64,000 nucleotides of DNA from UBA4615 sp964399635 (lineage in GTDB: Bacteria; Pseudomonadota; Gammaproteobacteria; Burkholderiales; Burkholderiaceae_E): assembly GCA_964399635.1 (NCBI GenBank), contig CAYNRU010000022.1, positions 1-64,000 of the forward strand, in the 5' to 3' direction. A program made the position numbers and the translations under genes. The notes under the pieces were generated by a model that worked only from the letters and a program-made list of their open reading frames with translations, made no database searches and was not told where the DNA came from. Below are positions 30,926 through 41,185 of the stretch, piece after piece. Position 1 is the first letter of the stretch. Each line of letters opens with the position of its first letter.

Positions 30926-32452
30926 TCAGGCCTGGCCGCTGCGGGCGCGCTGCGTCGCCGGATTGGGCAGCGTCAGCATCAGCTTCAGCCCGCGGGGTTG
31001 CATCGTGAGGCCCATCAGCTCTGTGACCGGATCGGCGGTGGGGGAGAGGTCGAACGCGGCGAGGGTGGTCGCGAGCACCATCTTGGCCTCGAGCAGCGCG
31101 AGGTAGCGGCCCGGGCAGAAGCGCGGCCCGCCGCCGAAGGGCATGAAGGCCCGCCGCCCGCCACCGGCCACGCCCGCGGGCGCGCCCTGCGAGCCGGCGC
31201 CGCTCGCCGCGGCCTCGCCGGCGAGCCAGCGCTGCGGCCGGAACTCGTCCGGGTGGGCGAAGTTGCGCGGGTCGGTGGCGGGCGGGCGCTTGAGGATGCA
31301 GACCAGCGTGCGCGGCGGGATCCGGGTGCCCATCAGCACCGTCTCGCGGATCGCGGTGAACATGTTGAGCGGCGCGACCGGCTTGAGGCGCAGCGCCTCG
31401 AGCACCACGCCCTCGATCAGCGGCAGCCCGCGCGTGCTGTCGAACTCGCGCAGCGCCGGCGTGCGCGAGCCGGTGTCCGGCTCCGCCGACAAGGCCTCGA
31501 GCGCCTCGGTGCGCGCCGCGCGGCGGATCTCAGGATGGCAGGCCAGCAGGTACATCGCCCAGGCGATGGTGTTGGCGGTGGTGTCCTCGCCGGCGAGCAG
31601 CAGGGTCATCACGTTGCCGTGCAGCTCGTCGTCCGACAGCCGCTCGTCGTCGTTGGCGGCGAGCAGCGCCTGCAGCAGGTTCTGCGGCGCGGCCTTGAGC
31701 TCGGGGCGGCGCGCCATCTCGGCGCGCGCGCTGCCGATGAAGCCGCGCACGGCCCGGCCGGCGACCGCGAGCGAGCGCTCGATGTCGCGGTCGGCGCGCG
31801 TGCGCAGCCAGCGCCAGGTCGGCCACAGCGAATTGATGCGCCGCGCGACGCCCGAAAAGATCCGGTCGAGGTGGGGCTGCAGCGGGTCGTCGTCCTCGCG
31901 CGCCAGCGTGGCGACGTCGGTGCCGAAGGCGAGCGAGCAGGTGACGTCCACCGTGTAGCGGGTGAGGTCGGCGCGCACGTCGACCGGTGCGCCGGCGGTG
32001 GCGGCGGCGAGCCAGCGCGTATGGAGCCGCTCGGTGGCGGTGACGATCACCGGGAAGAAGCGGCGCAGGTGGGTCGGGTCGAGCGCGCGCATCACCAGCG
32101 GGCGCTGGCGACGCCAGTCGTCGCCCTCGGCGGAGAACAGGCCGTCGAGGCCCATCTCACGAAAGATCGGGCGGACCGCGAAGTGCCGCCGGTAATCGTG
32201 CGGGCGCTCGCGCAACACGCCCATGATCGCGTCGGCGTCCGAGACCACGACCAGCGCCTGCGGGCCGAGCCGGAACCGGTAGATCGGGCCGTGCTCGCGC
32301 GCCCACTGCTCGAGGATCAGATGCGCGCGGGACACGTCCCAGCGGTGCAGGCTGCCCAGCAGCGGCAGGCCGCGCGGACCCGGCAGCGCGGCGATCTGGC
32401 GCAGCGGGGCCGGCGGATCGCCACGGGGGTCGGGAGCGGGAACAGGGGTCAT
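30926..32452 (-). CDS. Cytochrome P450
   Basis: 508 residues from ATG 32452; ATG 32476 would add eight. All P450 marks are present: the I-helix oxygen motif LLAGEDTTANTIAW near 300, the K-helix EALR motif, and the haem loop MPFGGGPRFCPGRYLALLEA with the axial ligand Cys446. The N-terminus PLLGSLHRWDVSRAHLILEQ lacks a membrane anchor, so it is soluble like other bacterial P450s. The length and GPRFCPGRY loop put it near the CYP4/CYP102-like fatty-acid group. A ferredoxin partner is not in the neighbourhood. Confidence 0.93.
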   Translation of the reverse strand: MTPVPAPDPRGDPPAPLRQIAALPGPRGLPLLGSLHRWDVSRAHLILEQWAREHGPIYRFRLGPQALVVVSDADAIMGVLRERPHDYRRHFAVRPIFREMGLDGLFSAEGDDWRRQRPLVMRALDPTHLRRFFPVIVTATERLHTRWLAAATAGAPVDVRADLTRYTVDVTCSLAFGTDVATLAREDDDPLQPHLDRIFSGVARRINSLWPTWRWLRTRADRDIERSLAVAGRAVRGFIGSARAEMARRPELKAAPQNLLQALLAANDDERLSDDELHGNVMTLLLAGEDTTANTIAWAMYLLACHPEIRRAARTEALEALSAEPDTGSRTPALREFDSTRGLPLIEGVVLEALRLKPVAPLNMFTAIRETVLMGTRIPPRTLVCILKRPPATDPRNFAHPDEFRPQRWLAGEAAASGAGSQGAPAGVAGGGRRAFMPFGGGPRFCPGRYLALLEAKMVLATTLAAFDLSPTADPVTELMGLTMQPRGLKLMLTLPNPATQRARSGQA

Positions 32453-32603
32453 GTGAGACGGCGCAGCGTGCGCCATTGTACGGCGCGGGTGCGACGTGGC
32501 GCAGGGGCGATGCAGGCCACGGGCCCGCGTCGGTACGTCGCGCAAGGGCGGTGAAAGCGGTCGATCCCGGCTGCCGACCGGCCGGCTGTGATCCAATGGA
32601 CGG

Positions 32604-33749
<1,146 letters not shown>

Positions 33750-33773
33750 CGCAGGCCGCGTACGGCGCGGACC

Positions 33774-33779
33774 TACAAT
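33774..33779 (+). promoter_or_regulatory. Possible -10 box before the class II aldolase gene
   Basis: TACAAT lies between mtnA and the aldolase. Transcription would begin near 33787, downstream of the first ATG at 33782, which favours the second ATG at 33821 as the start. The same word is found before gntR (16181) and apt (28630). Confidence 0.35.
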
Positions 33780-33820
33780 CGATGCAGCATCCAGAGCCGA
33801 CTCGACCATACACCGCGCCC

Positions 33821-34537
33821 ATGCCGACACCCGCCGACGCCGCCTTCGCCACCGAGGACCACGCCCGCGCGGCCGTGCTGGACACGGCACGCGCGATGGC
33901 GGCGCACGGCATCAACCATGGCAGCGCCGGCAACGTCTCGCTGCGCTGGCACCGCGGCGGCGCCGACGGCTTCCTGGTCACGCCGAGCGCGCTGCCCTAC
34001 GACCGCTGCGCGCCGGACGACGTCGTGTGGGTCTCGCTGCCCCCGCCCGCGGCGGGCGGCGCGTCCGCCGCCCCGGTGTTCGACGGCCGCCGGCGGCCCT
34101 CGTCCGAATGGCGCTTCCACCACGACCTGTACGCCGGTCGGGCCGACGTGCGCGCGGTGGTCCATACCCACGCGACGCATTGCACGGCGCTCGCCTGCCT
34201 GCCCGCCGTGCAGCGCGACGGGATCCCGCCGTTCCACTACATGGTGGCGGTCGCGGGCGGCGCCGACATCCGCTGCGCGCCCTACGCGACCTTCGGCACG
34301 CAGGCGCTGTCCGACCACGCGCTCGCGGCCCTCGAGGGGCGCCGCGCCTGCCTGCTCGCGCACCACGGCATGATCGCCACCGGCGCGTCGCTCGACGCTG
34401 CGCTGGCGCTCGCGGTGGAGGTGGAGTCGCTCGCGCGCGCCTACGCGATCGCCCTGCAGCTCGGCGGTCCGGCGCTGCTGCCGGCCGACGAGATGGCGCG
34501 GGTGCTGGTGCGCTTCTCGGACTACCGGCCGGACTGA
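33821..34537 (+). CDS. Class II aldolase (FucA/Ald2-like)
   Basis: 238 residues from ATG 33821; ATG 33782 would add 13. Class II aldolase/adducin fold with zinc ligands in VVHTHATHCTAL and LLAHHGMIATG and the catalytic Glu in SSEWRFHHDLY, all closely like E. coli fuculose-phosphate aldolase (SEWRFH, VVHNHAVHCTA, CAPYATFGT, LLQHHGLIA). MtnB dehydratases share the fold, but the FucA-like motifs favour a retro-aldol enzyme. Next to mtnA this suggests the dihydroxyacetone phosphate shunt, in which 5-methylthioribulose- or 5-deoxyribulose-1-phosphate is cleaved to DHAP and an aldehyde. Its 3' end overlaps the convergent chaN gene by 16 bases. Confidence 0.8.
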   Translation: MPTPADAAFATEDHARAAVLDTARAMAAHGINHGSAGNVSLRWHRGGADGFLVTPSALPYDRCAPDDVVWVSLPPPAAGGASAAPVFDGRRRPSSEWRFHHDLYAGRADVRAVVHTHATHCTALACLPAVQRDGIPPFHYMVAVAGGADIRCAPYATFGTQALSDHALAALEGRRACLLAHHGMIATGASLDAALALAVEVESLARAYAIALQLGGPALLPADEMARVLVRFSDYRPD

Positions 34538-35430
34538 GGCCGCAGCGAGGCGCAGGGGTCGTCGCGGCGCACCGCGTCGGTCGTCACGACGCGGTCGAAG
34601 GCCGAGTTCGGCATCGCGGATCCGCCCTCGGCGCGTTCGAGCAGGCCGACGCTCAGCGAGCGTTCGTGCCACGGCGGGTCCAGCCAGCGCGGCACGCCGA
34701 TATCGCGACGCGCATGCCCGTTGCCGGTCAGTAGCACCACGCCGCGCGCCGCCCAAGGAGCCAGCGACGCGGCGAGCACCGCGTCGCGCGCGATCTGCGC
34801 CCGCGCCATCGGCGCCAGCATCGCCGCCGGCATCATCCCGCAGTGGCCGTCGGCGACCTCGCGCTCGTGCGCGGCGAGCAGCTCGGCGGGCAGGGCGTCC
34901 AGCCCCAGCGCCGCGCGGGCCGGCGCGTCGAAGACCGCGGCCCAGCCTTCGCGCACGACGCGCGAGGCGTCGGCTCGCGAGAGGTTGGCGGCGACGATGG
35001 GCAGGTCGTGGTCGAGGGCGAGCTGCACGAAGGGCCGGTACAGCGCCCAGTCCCAGCCGCTGCGGGGGCCGGCGGCCTGCGCGATCAACCAGTCGGCGTC
35101 GCGCGGGCGCTCGCGGCGCGCGCGGTCGACGTCGGCCTGGCGCTCGCGATCGAGCTGCTCGAAGGCGATCGCAGGGCGCGCGCCGCCCTCGACCAGCCGC
35201 GCGAGCGCGTCGGCGCGCAGCGCATGCTGGTAGGCGTTGTCGTGCACCTCGCCGAGCAGCACGACCGGCACGCCCCGCATCGCGCTCGCGAGCGCCCGCG
35301 GCTCGGCGGGCAGTGCGGCGCCGCGGGCCGGGGCGCCGCCGCCCGCGCCCGGGACGCTCGCGCAGCCCGCGCCCAGCAGGGTCGCGGCGAGCACCGCGGC
35401 CAGCGCGCCACGCACCCGCAGCCGGGTCAT
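34522..35430 (-). CDS. ChaN-family lipoprotein
   Basis: 302 residues. The lipobox is LLGAGC with the lipidated Cys at 23. The ChaN (DUF399) domain spans the rest: VPVVLLGEVHDNAYQHALRA with the E-H-D pair, AIAFEQLDRERQADVD, and GMMPAAMLAPMARAQIARD, then VVLLTGNGHARRDIGVP. ChaN proteins are haem- or iron-linked surface lipoproteins; in Campylobacter and others one binds haem. The start ATG overlaps the stop of the upstream ligase gene by four bases, so both are expressed together. No iron box was recognised. Confidence 0.85.
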   Translation of the reverse strand: MTRLRVRGALAAVLAATLLGAGCASVPGAGGGAPARGAALPAEPRALASAMRGVPVVLLGEVHDNAYQHALRADALARLVEGGARPAIAFEQLDRERQADVDRARRERPRDADWLIAQAAGPRSGWDWALYRPFVQLALDHDLPIVAANLSRADASRVVREGWAAVFDAPARAALGLDALPAELLAAHEREVADGHCGMMPAAMLAPMARAQIARDAVLAASLAPWAARGVVLLTGNGHARRDIGVPRWLDPPWHERSLSVGLLERAEGGSAMPNSAFDRVVTTDAVRRDDPCASLRPQSGR

Positions 35431-36959
35431 GCGCCCGCTGCCAGCAGCGCGCGCAGCTCGGTCTTGAGCACCTTGCCGTAGTGGTTCTTGGGCAGCGCGT
35501 CGATCAGCACGTAGCGCTTGGGCCGCTTGAACCGCGCGATGCGCGACAGGCAGAGCGCGTCGAGCTCCGCCTCGAGCGCGCCCGCGACGGCGGGGCCGGT
35601 CGGTGGCGCCACCACGAAGGCCACGACCGTCTCGCCCCATTCGGGATCGGGCTCGCCGACCACCGCGACCTCGGTCACCGCCGGGTGCGCGAGCAGCACC
35701 TCCTCGACCTCGCGCGGATAGACGTTGGAGCCGCCGGTGATCACCATGTCCTTGGACCGGTCCTTCAGCGTGAGGAACCCTTCGGCGTCCAGCGCGCCGA
35801 GGTCGCCGGTCCAGAGCCAGCCGTCGCGCAGCGCGCGGGCGCTCGCCTGCGGCGCGCCCCAGTAGCCGGCCATCACCGTGTCGCCGCGCACCAGCACCTC
35901 GCCGGTCTCGCCGGCGGGCAGCGCGCGGCCCTGCGTGTCCGCCACGCGCACCTCGACCAGGGACTGCGCGGTGCCGACCGACGCGAGCCGCTCGAGCCAG
36001 CGCGGATGCTCCCGATCGGCCAGCGCCTCGCGCGACAGCGCGGTGATCGTCATCGGCGACTCGCCCTGGCCGTAGATCTGCACGAAGCGCGGCCCCATCG
36101 TGTCGAGCGCGCGGCGGATGTCCTCGACGTACATCGGCCCGCCGCCGTACACCACCGTGCGAAAGCCCGAGGCGTTGGCGCCCGCATGCGCGACCGCGTC
36201 CACCAGGCGCCGGACCATGGTCGGGGCGGCGAACATCGCCAGCCGCCCGATCCGGCGCGACAGCCCGAGGAGTTCCTCCGGCTCGAAGCCGCCCGACTCC
36301 GGCAGCACGTGCCGCGCGCCCCGCAGCAGGTAGGGCAGCGCGTAGAGGCCCGCGCCGTGCGACATCGGCGCGGCATACACCGCGGCGTCGCGCGCGTCGG
36401 CCGCGTCGACGTCGGTGAAGAAGCAGGCGGTCATCGCGAGCAGGTTGCGGTGCGTGAGGGTCACGCCCTTGGGGCGGCCGGTGGTGCCCGAGGTGTAGAA
36501 CAGCCACGCCGGGTCGCCCGGCGCCGCCGGCCAGGGCGCGGCGGGCGCGTCGGCCAGCAGCCCCGCGTACTGCGCGCCGCCGATGCCCACCGTGCGCACG
36601 CCCGGCGTGCCGGCGGTGTCGGGCTGCGGCCCGTCGCGTGACACGAACAGCAGCCGCGCGCCGCAGTCGGCGAGGATCCAGGCCAGCTCCTGCGGATGGA
36701 GCTTGGCGTTGACCGGTACCGCGACCGCCCCGCACCACCAGACGGCGTGCAGGACCTCGAGATACTCGGGGCAGTTGGCGGCCCACACCGCGACGCGGTC
36801 GCCCGCGCGGAGCCCGAGCCGCGACTGCAGGCCGGCGGCCAGGCGCGCGCAGCGCGAGGCGAGCCCCGCGTAGTCGTGCAGCAGGGCCTCGCCGTGGATC
36901 ACGGCGGGGCTGGCGGGCGCGCGCAGCGCGCTGCGCGTCAGCAGTCCGACGACGTTCAT
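35427..36959 (-). CDS. AMP-forming acyl-CoA synthetase/ligase
   Basis: 510 residues, the standard length for the ANL superfamily. The ATP/AMP motif is FYTSGTTGRPKGVTLTHRN with the core at residues 156-165. The adenine motif YGQGESPMT is an unusual form, as it has Q and S where YG.TE is common. The hinge and C-terminal motifs are WLWTGDLGALDAEGFL, DRSKDMVITGGSNVYPREVEE and the catalytic Lys in PKNHYGKVLKTEL. It activates a carboxylic acid as adenylate and then CoA thioester. The acid is not predictable, but medium or aromatic acids are common for this subgroup. Confidence 0.9.
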   Translation of the reverse strand: MNVVGLLTRSALRAPASPAVIHGEALLHDYAGLASRCARLAAGLQSRLGLRAGDRVAVWAANCPEYLEVLHAVWWCGAVAVPVNAKLHPQELAWILADCGARLLFVSRDGPQPDTAGTPGVRTVGIGGAQYAGLLADAPAAPWPAAPGDPAWLFYTSGTTGRPKGVTLTHRNLLAMTACFFTDVDAADARDAAVYAAPMSHGAGLYALPYLLRGARHVLPESGGFEPEELLGLSRRIGRLAMFAAPTMVRRLVDAVAHAGANASGFRTVVYGGGPMYVEDIRRALDTMGPRFVQIYGQGESPMTITALSREALADREHPRWLERLASVGTAQSLVEVRVADTQGRALPAGETGEVLVRGDTVMAGYWGAPQASARALRDGWLWTGDLGALDAEGFLTLKDRSKDMVITGGSNVYPREVEEVLLAHPAVTEVAVVGEPDPEWGETVVAFVVAPPTGPAVAGALEAELDALCLSRIARFKRPKRYVLIDALPKNHYGKVLKTELRALLAAGA

Positions 36960-37176
36960 GACGGGTCGGCGCAGCGTGCGCCGGGCTCGGGTCGCTTCAT
37001 TCCGACGGCCTCCTCGATGTCCGAGGGTAGGCGATCCGCAGGGTGCGCGCCAGTGCGCCGCACCGCGCCGTTGGGCCGCGGCGGCCGTGCTAACCTCGCG
37101 CTCCAGCCCCGGCCCAGACACCGTGGGCCAAAGACGAGGCCCACCGGGCCGCCACCGGACCGACCCATCCGCACCC

Positions 37177-38439
37177 ATGACCGCATCTCCCACCACGATC
37201 CAGGTGATCGGCACGGTGCTGTTCGTGCTGGCCGTGATCCATACCTTCTCCACCAAGATCTTCGAGCGGCTCGCGCACAGCCAGCCCTCGCACGCGGGCC
37301 TGTGGCACCTGCTCGGTGAGGTCGAGGTGGTGTTCGGCTTCTGGGCGATGCTGCTGATCATCGCGATGTTCGCGCTCATCGGCGAGTCGAAGACCCTCGA
37401 GTACGTCGACAGCCGCAACTTCACCGAGCCGATGTTCGTGTTCGCGATCATGGTGGTGGCGGCGAGCCGCCCGATCCTTCAGATCGCGGCCGCGGCGGTG
37501 CGGCTGATCGCGCAGTTCCTGCCGCTGCCCGGCAGCGTCGCCTTCTACTTCGTCGCGCTGTCGTTCGTGCCGCTGCTCGGCTCGCTGATCACCGAGCCGG
37601 CCGCGATGACGCTGGCTGCGCTGATCCTGCGCGACCGCCTGTACGCGCACGGCATCTCCACGCGGCTCCAGTACGTGACGCTCGGCACCCTGTTCGTGAA
37701 CGTCTCGATCGGCGGGACGCTGACCTCGTTCGCGGCCCCGCCCGTGCTGATGGTCGCCGGCACCTGGGGCTGGGACAGCTGGTTCATGCTCTCGACCTTC
37801 GGCTGGAAGGCGGCGGTCGCGGTGTCGGTCAATGCCTTCATCGCGACCCTTGCGTTCCGCGCGGAACTGGCGCGGCTGCGCCCGGGCGAGGTCCGCGCCG
37901 AGACCGACACGCCGTGGCCGGTGGCCGCGGTGCACGTGCTGTGCCTGTTCGGCATCGTGCTGTTCTCGCACCACCCGCCGCTCTTCATGGGGCTGATGCT
38001 CTTCTTCATGGGCTTTGCGACCGCGTACCGCCAGTACCAGGACCGGCTGATCCTGCGCGAGGGTCTGCTGGTCGCCTTCTTCCTGGCCGGCCTGATCGTG
38101 CTGGGCGGCCAGCAGCAGTGGTGGCTCGAGCGGGTGCTGAGCGGCATGGACGCGACCACCGTGTACTTCGGCGCGACCGCGCTCACCGCGATCACCGACA
38201 ACGCCGCGCTGACCTACCTGGGCTCGCTGCTGCCCAACCCCACCGAGGCCTTCAAGTACGCGCTGGTGGCCGGTGCGGTGACCGGCGGCGGCCTGACCGT
38301 GATCGCCAACGCCCCCAACCCGGCCGGCTTCGCCATCCTGCGCGGCAACTTCGACGACGAGACCATCCATCCGGTCGGGCTGCTCGTCGCCGCGACCCTG
38401 CCGACCGTCGTCGCCATCCTCGCCTTCCAGCTGCTGTAG
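37177..38439 (+). CDS. Putative Na+/H+ antiporter (PF07399 type)
   Basis: 420 residues with about 11 membrane helices. Recognised from the DUF1504/putative Na+/H+ antiporter family: FSTKIFERLAHSQPSHAGLW, HLLGEVEVVFGFWAMLLI, then SLITEPAAMTLAALILRD, VNVSIGGTLTSFAAPPVLMV and FGATALTAITDNAALTYLGS, TVIANAPNPAGFAIL. The conserved D/N and P-rich re-entrant pieces resemble the ion transporter fold of NhaD/ArsB. Direct evidence for sodium exchange in the family is thin. The kef-like gene follows by 111 bases. Confidence 0.82.
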   Translation: MTASPTTIQVIGTVLFVLAVIHTFSTKIFERLAHSQPSHAGLWHLLGEVEVVFGFWAMLLIIAMFALIGESKTLEYVDSRNFTEPMFVFAIMVVAASRPILQIAAAAVRLIAQFLPLPGSVAFYFVALSFVPLLGSLITEPAAMTLAALILRDRLYAHGISTRLQYVTLGTLFVNVSIGGTLTSFAAPPVLMVAGTWGWDSWFMLSTFGWKAAVAVSVNAFIATLAFRAELARLRPGEVRAETDTPWPVAAVHVLCLFGIVLFSHHPPLFMGLMLFFMGFATAYRQYQDRLILREGLLVAFFLAGLIVLGGQQQWWLERVLSGMDATTVYFGATALTAITDNAALTYLGSLLPNPTEAFKYALVAGAVTGGGLTVIANAPNPAGFAILRGNFDDETIHPVGLLVAATLPTVVAILAFQLL

Positions 38440-38550
38440 GCGCGCGGGCCGCTGACCCCGGCGATCCGGCGCGGTCGACGCCGGGGTCGTCCTCCGGTAC
38501 GTTGACGACATCGCCGCCGACCGGCTGCGGTCGAATGGAACCCGGACACC

Positions 38551-40326
38551 GTGCACGAAGCCCCGCACTTCCCGTTCCTGCGCGAGATCCTGCTGTTCCT
38601 GGTGCTGGCCGGGGTGCTGATCCCGCTGCTCCAGCGGCTGCGCATCGGCCAGGTGCCGGGCTTTCTCGCGGCCGGCGCGCTGCTCGGCCCCTTCGGCCTC
38701 GCGCTGTGGGTCGGGCAGTGGCCCTGGCTCGGCGCCGTCACCTTCCCCAAGCACGAAGGCGTGGCGGTGCTCGCCGAGCTGGGCGTGCTGTTCCTGATGT
38801 TCATGATCGGCCTGGAGCTGTCGACCGCGCGGCTGTGGGCGCTGCGGCGCTGGGTGTTCGGCGCCGGCACGGCCCAGCTCGTCGCGAGCGCCGCCGCGAT
38901 CGGCGCGATCGCCTGGGCGTTCGGCAACCGCTGGCAGGTGGCGCTGGTGCTCGGCCTGGTGCTCGCGCTGTCGTCGACCGCGGTCGTGATGCAGCTGCTC
39001 ACCGAGCGGCGCGAGCTCGGCACGCCGCTCGGTCAGGCGGCCTTCTCGGTGCTGATGCTGCAGGACCTCGCGGTGGTGCCGCTGCTGATCCTGGTGGGCG
39101 TGCTTGCCGAGCAGCACCGGCTCGGCGCCCACGCGGCTGCCGATGCCGCCTCGATCGGCATGATCGCCGTGCTGTCGCTCGCCAAGGCCGCCGCGGCGGT
39201 GATGCTGATCGGCTGGGCCGGGCGTCGCGTGATCCGGCCGCTGTTCGGCACGATCGGCGGGCGGCGCCGCCCCGACGTGTTCATGGCGCTCACCCTGCTC
39301 GCTACGCTGAGCATCGCCGGTCTCACCGCGGCGGCCGGGCTCTCCATGGCGCTGGGCGCGCTGCTGGCCGGCCTGCTGCTGTCCGAGACCGAGTTCCGCC
39401 ACGAGGTGGAGGTCACGATCGAGCCGTTCCGGGGCCTGCTGATGGGGCTGTTCTTCATGTCGGTCGGCATGGGCATCGACCTGCGCGAACTGGCCCGCGC
39501 GCCGCTGCTGCTGCCGCTGTCGGTGCTCGGGCTGTTCGCGGTCAAGGCGACGGTGGCCGCGCTGGTGTTCCGCGCGGGCGGGCTGTCGGCCGGTCTCGCG
39601 CTCGAGGGCGGGCTGCTGCTCGGGCAGGGCGGCGAGTTCGCGTTCATCGTCCTGGGTGTGGCGCTGCACTCGGGCCTGGTGCCCCAGCCGCTCGGCCAGT
39701 TCATGCTCCTGGTGGTCGGCCTGAGCCTGTTCGCGACGCCGGCGGCGGCCCGCCTGGGGCGGCTCGTCGGCGAGCGGATCGACGCTCCGCCCGGCGGCGC
39801 GCCGGCCCGCGCGCAGGCGGGCGAGGCCGGCGCCGAGGCGCCACCGTCCGGACACGTGGTGATCGCGGGGTTCGGTCGCGTCGGCGAGACCATCGGCACG
39901 CTGCTTGGCGAGCGCGGCGTGCCCTGGGTCGCGATCGAGTCCGACGCCACCCGCGTCGCCGATCGGCGTGCGCGCGGCCTGCCGGTCTGGTTCGGCGATG
40001 CGACCCGCGGCGACCTGCTGCTGCGGCTGCACGCGGCGCAGGCCTGCGCGGTGATCCTGACGATGGACCAGCCGGCCTGCGCGCTGCAGGCGCTGCGTGC
40101 CGTGCGCCGGGACTGCCCGGGCGTGCCGGTGATCGCGCGCTCGCGCGACGAGGCGCACGCGGCGATGCTGCGCGACGAGGGCGCCTCGGTGGTGATCCCC
40201 GAGACGCTCGAGGCGAGCCTGCAGCTCTCTGCGTTCGCGCTGCAGGCCTCCGGGCTCGACGAGCCGACGGCGGCGGCGGTCGTGGACGCCGCGCGCGAGC
40301 GGCGGATCGGGGCGCTGCGCGGCTAG
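38551..40326 (+). CDS. Kef-type K+/H+ antiporter (CPA2) with TrkA-N domain
   Basis: 591 residues from GTG 38551. Residues 1-410 form the 12-13-helix CPA2 exchanger (GFLAAGALLGPFGLALW, LAELGVLFLMFMIGLEL, LALSSTAVVMQLLTER, QDLAVVPLLILVGVL), in which the QD pair is the ion site. Residues about 430-560 form a TrkA-N nucleotide-binding domain starting HVVIAGFGRVGETIGTLL and ending at VVIPETLEASLQLSAFALQA. Kef systems export K+ on electrophile stress under glutathione control. It follows another antiporter gene, so the two may form a cation homeostasis pair. Confidence 0.9.
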   Translation: MHEAPHFPFLREILLFLVLAGVLIPLLQRLRIGQVPGFLAAGALLGPFGLALWVGQWPWLGAVTFPKHEGVAVLAELGVLFLMFMIGLELSTARLWALRRWVFGAGTAQLVASAAAIGAIAWAFGNRWQVALVLGLVLALSSTAVVMQLLTERRELGTPLGQAAFSVLMLQDLAVVPLLILVGVLAEQHRLGAHAAADAASIGMIAVLSLAKAAAAVMLIGWAGRRVIRPLFGTIGGRRRPDVFMALTLLATLSIAGLTAAAGLSMALGALLAGLLLSETEFRHEVEVTIEPFRGLLMGLFFMSVGMGIDLRELARAPLLLPLSVLGLFAVKATVAALVFRAGGLSAGLALEGGLLLGQGGEFAFIVLGVALHSGLVPQPLGQFMLLVVGLSLFATPAAARLGRLVGERIDAPPGGAPARAQAGEAGAEAPPSGHVVIAGFGRVGETIGTLLGERGVPWVAIESDATRVADRRARGLPVWFGDATRGDLLLRLHAAQACAVILTMDQPACALQALRAVRRDCPGVPVIARSRDEAHAAMLRDEGASVVIPETLEASLQLSAFALQASGLDEPTAAAVVDAARERRIGALRG

Positions 40327-40345
40327 GGCCTGCGCCCGCCCGCGG

Positions 40346-41089
40346 TCAGCGCCGCGCCAGCAGCGCCTCCAGCGCCGGCGGCAGCCCGCGGTTGGGCTTG
40401 AGGGGCGGCGGCGCGAAGCTGCCCGCCTGCGGCCGCCCGGGCCGCAGCACGGCGAGCGACTCGGCGTGGCGCACCGCGCTCGAGACGCCGTCGACCAGCG
40501 GCACCGGGATGCGGTCGCGAATGCCGCGCGCCAGGCCGGCGAGCGGCGCTCCGGCCAGGATCACCACGTCGGCGCCGTCCTCCTCGACCGCGCGGGCGCA
40601 CAGCGCCTGCAGCGCCGCCTCGTGGTCGGACTGCACGCTGCCCACGTCGCGCAGCGGCGTGTCGAGGAAGCGGATGCTCGCCAGCCGCTCGCTCAGCCCG
40701 CAGGCGTGGACGGTCTCGCGGTACCAGCCGACGATGCGCCGGCTGATCGCGACGATCGAGAAACGCGTGCCGAGCATGCAGGCGCTCATCAGCGCCGACT
40801 CGGTCATGCCCAGCACCGGCACCGGGATCGCCTCGCGCAGCGCAGCGAGCCCCGGGTCGCCGAACGCGGCGACGATCACCGCGTCGTGCCCGTGCCAGTG
40901 CTCGGCCGCGACGCAGGCGGTCGCGTAGCCGCCGATCAGCGCCTCGAAGCGGGTCTCGATGTACGCGACACCGAACGGCGCGGTCAGCGCCGTCAGGCCG
41001 GTGTCAGGCGACGCGGCACGCCGCGCCTCGGCCTCGATCAGCGCGGTGACGCTGTCGGAGATGTTGGGGTTGATCAGCAGCAGTCTCAT
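40346..41089 (-). CDS. Asp/Glu/hydantoin racemase-family protein without the usual Cys pair
   Basis: 247 residues, of HyuE type: MRLLLINPNISDSVTALIE at the N-terminus, IPVPLVDGVSSAVRHAESL near the C-terminus. HyuE racemases use two Cys bases in ACFxDPGL and LLGCxGM-like motifs. Here these read VIVAAFGDPGL (Ala75 for Cys) and VVILAGAPLAGLA (Gly180 for Cys). By eye both catalytic cysteines are missing, so ordinary racemisation is doubtful; it may use other residues, bind without catalysis, or decarboxylate. It is the last gene of a gntR-racemase-racemase run. Confidence 0.8.
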   Translation of the reverse strand: MRLLLINPNISDSVTALIEAEARRAASPDTGLTALTAPFGVAYIETRFEALIGGYATACVAAEHWHGHDAVIVAAFGDPGLAALREAIPVPVLGMTESALMSACMLGTRFSIVAISRRIVGWYRETVHACGLSERLASIRFLDTPLRDVGSVQSDHEAALQALCARAVEEDGADVVILAGAPLAGLARGIRDRIPVPLVDGVSSAVRHAESLAVLRPGRPQAGSFAPPPLKPNRGLPPALEALLARR

Positions 41090-41185
41090 CGTTGCTCCGT
41101 CGTGGGTGGCACCGCCCGCGCGGCCAGGGCATCGGTGCGGGGCGCGGCGTGTGGCAGAGGGCGTCGGCGGCGTGCCACGCCCCGG

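Noticed and set aside
37090..40158. Very long open frame on the minus strand opposite the two antiporter genes
   Set aside because: It is low-complexity (Gln, Arg, Glu and His-rich), has no recognisable domain, and mirrors the codon bias of the plus-strand membrane protein genes. It is a shadow of high-GC coding sequence.
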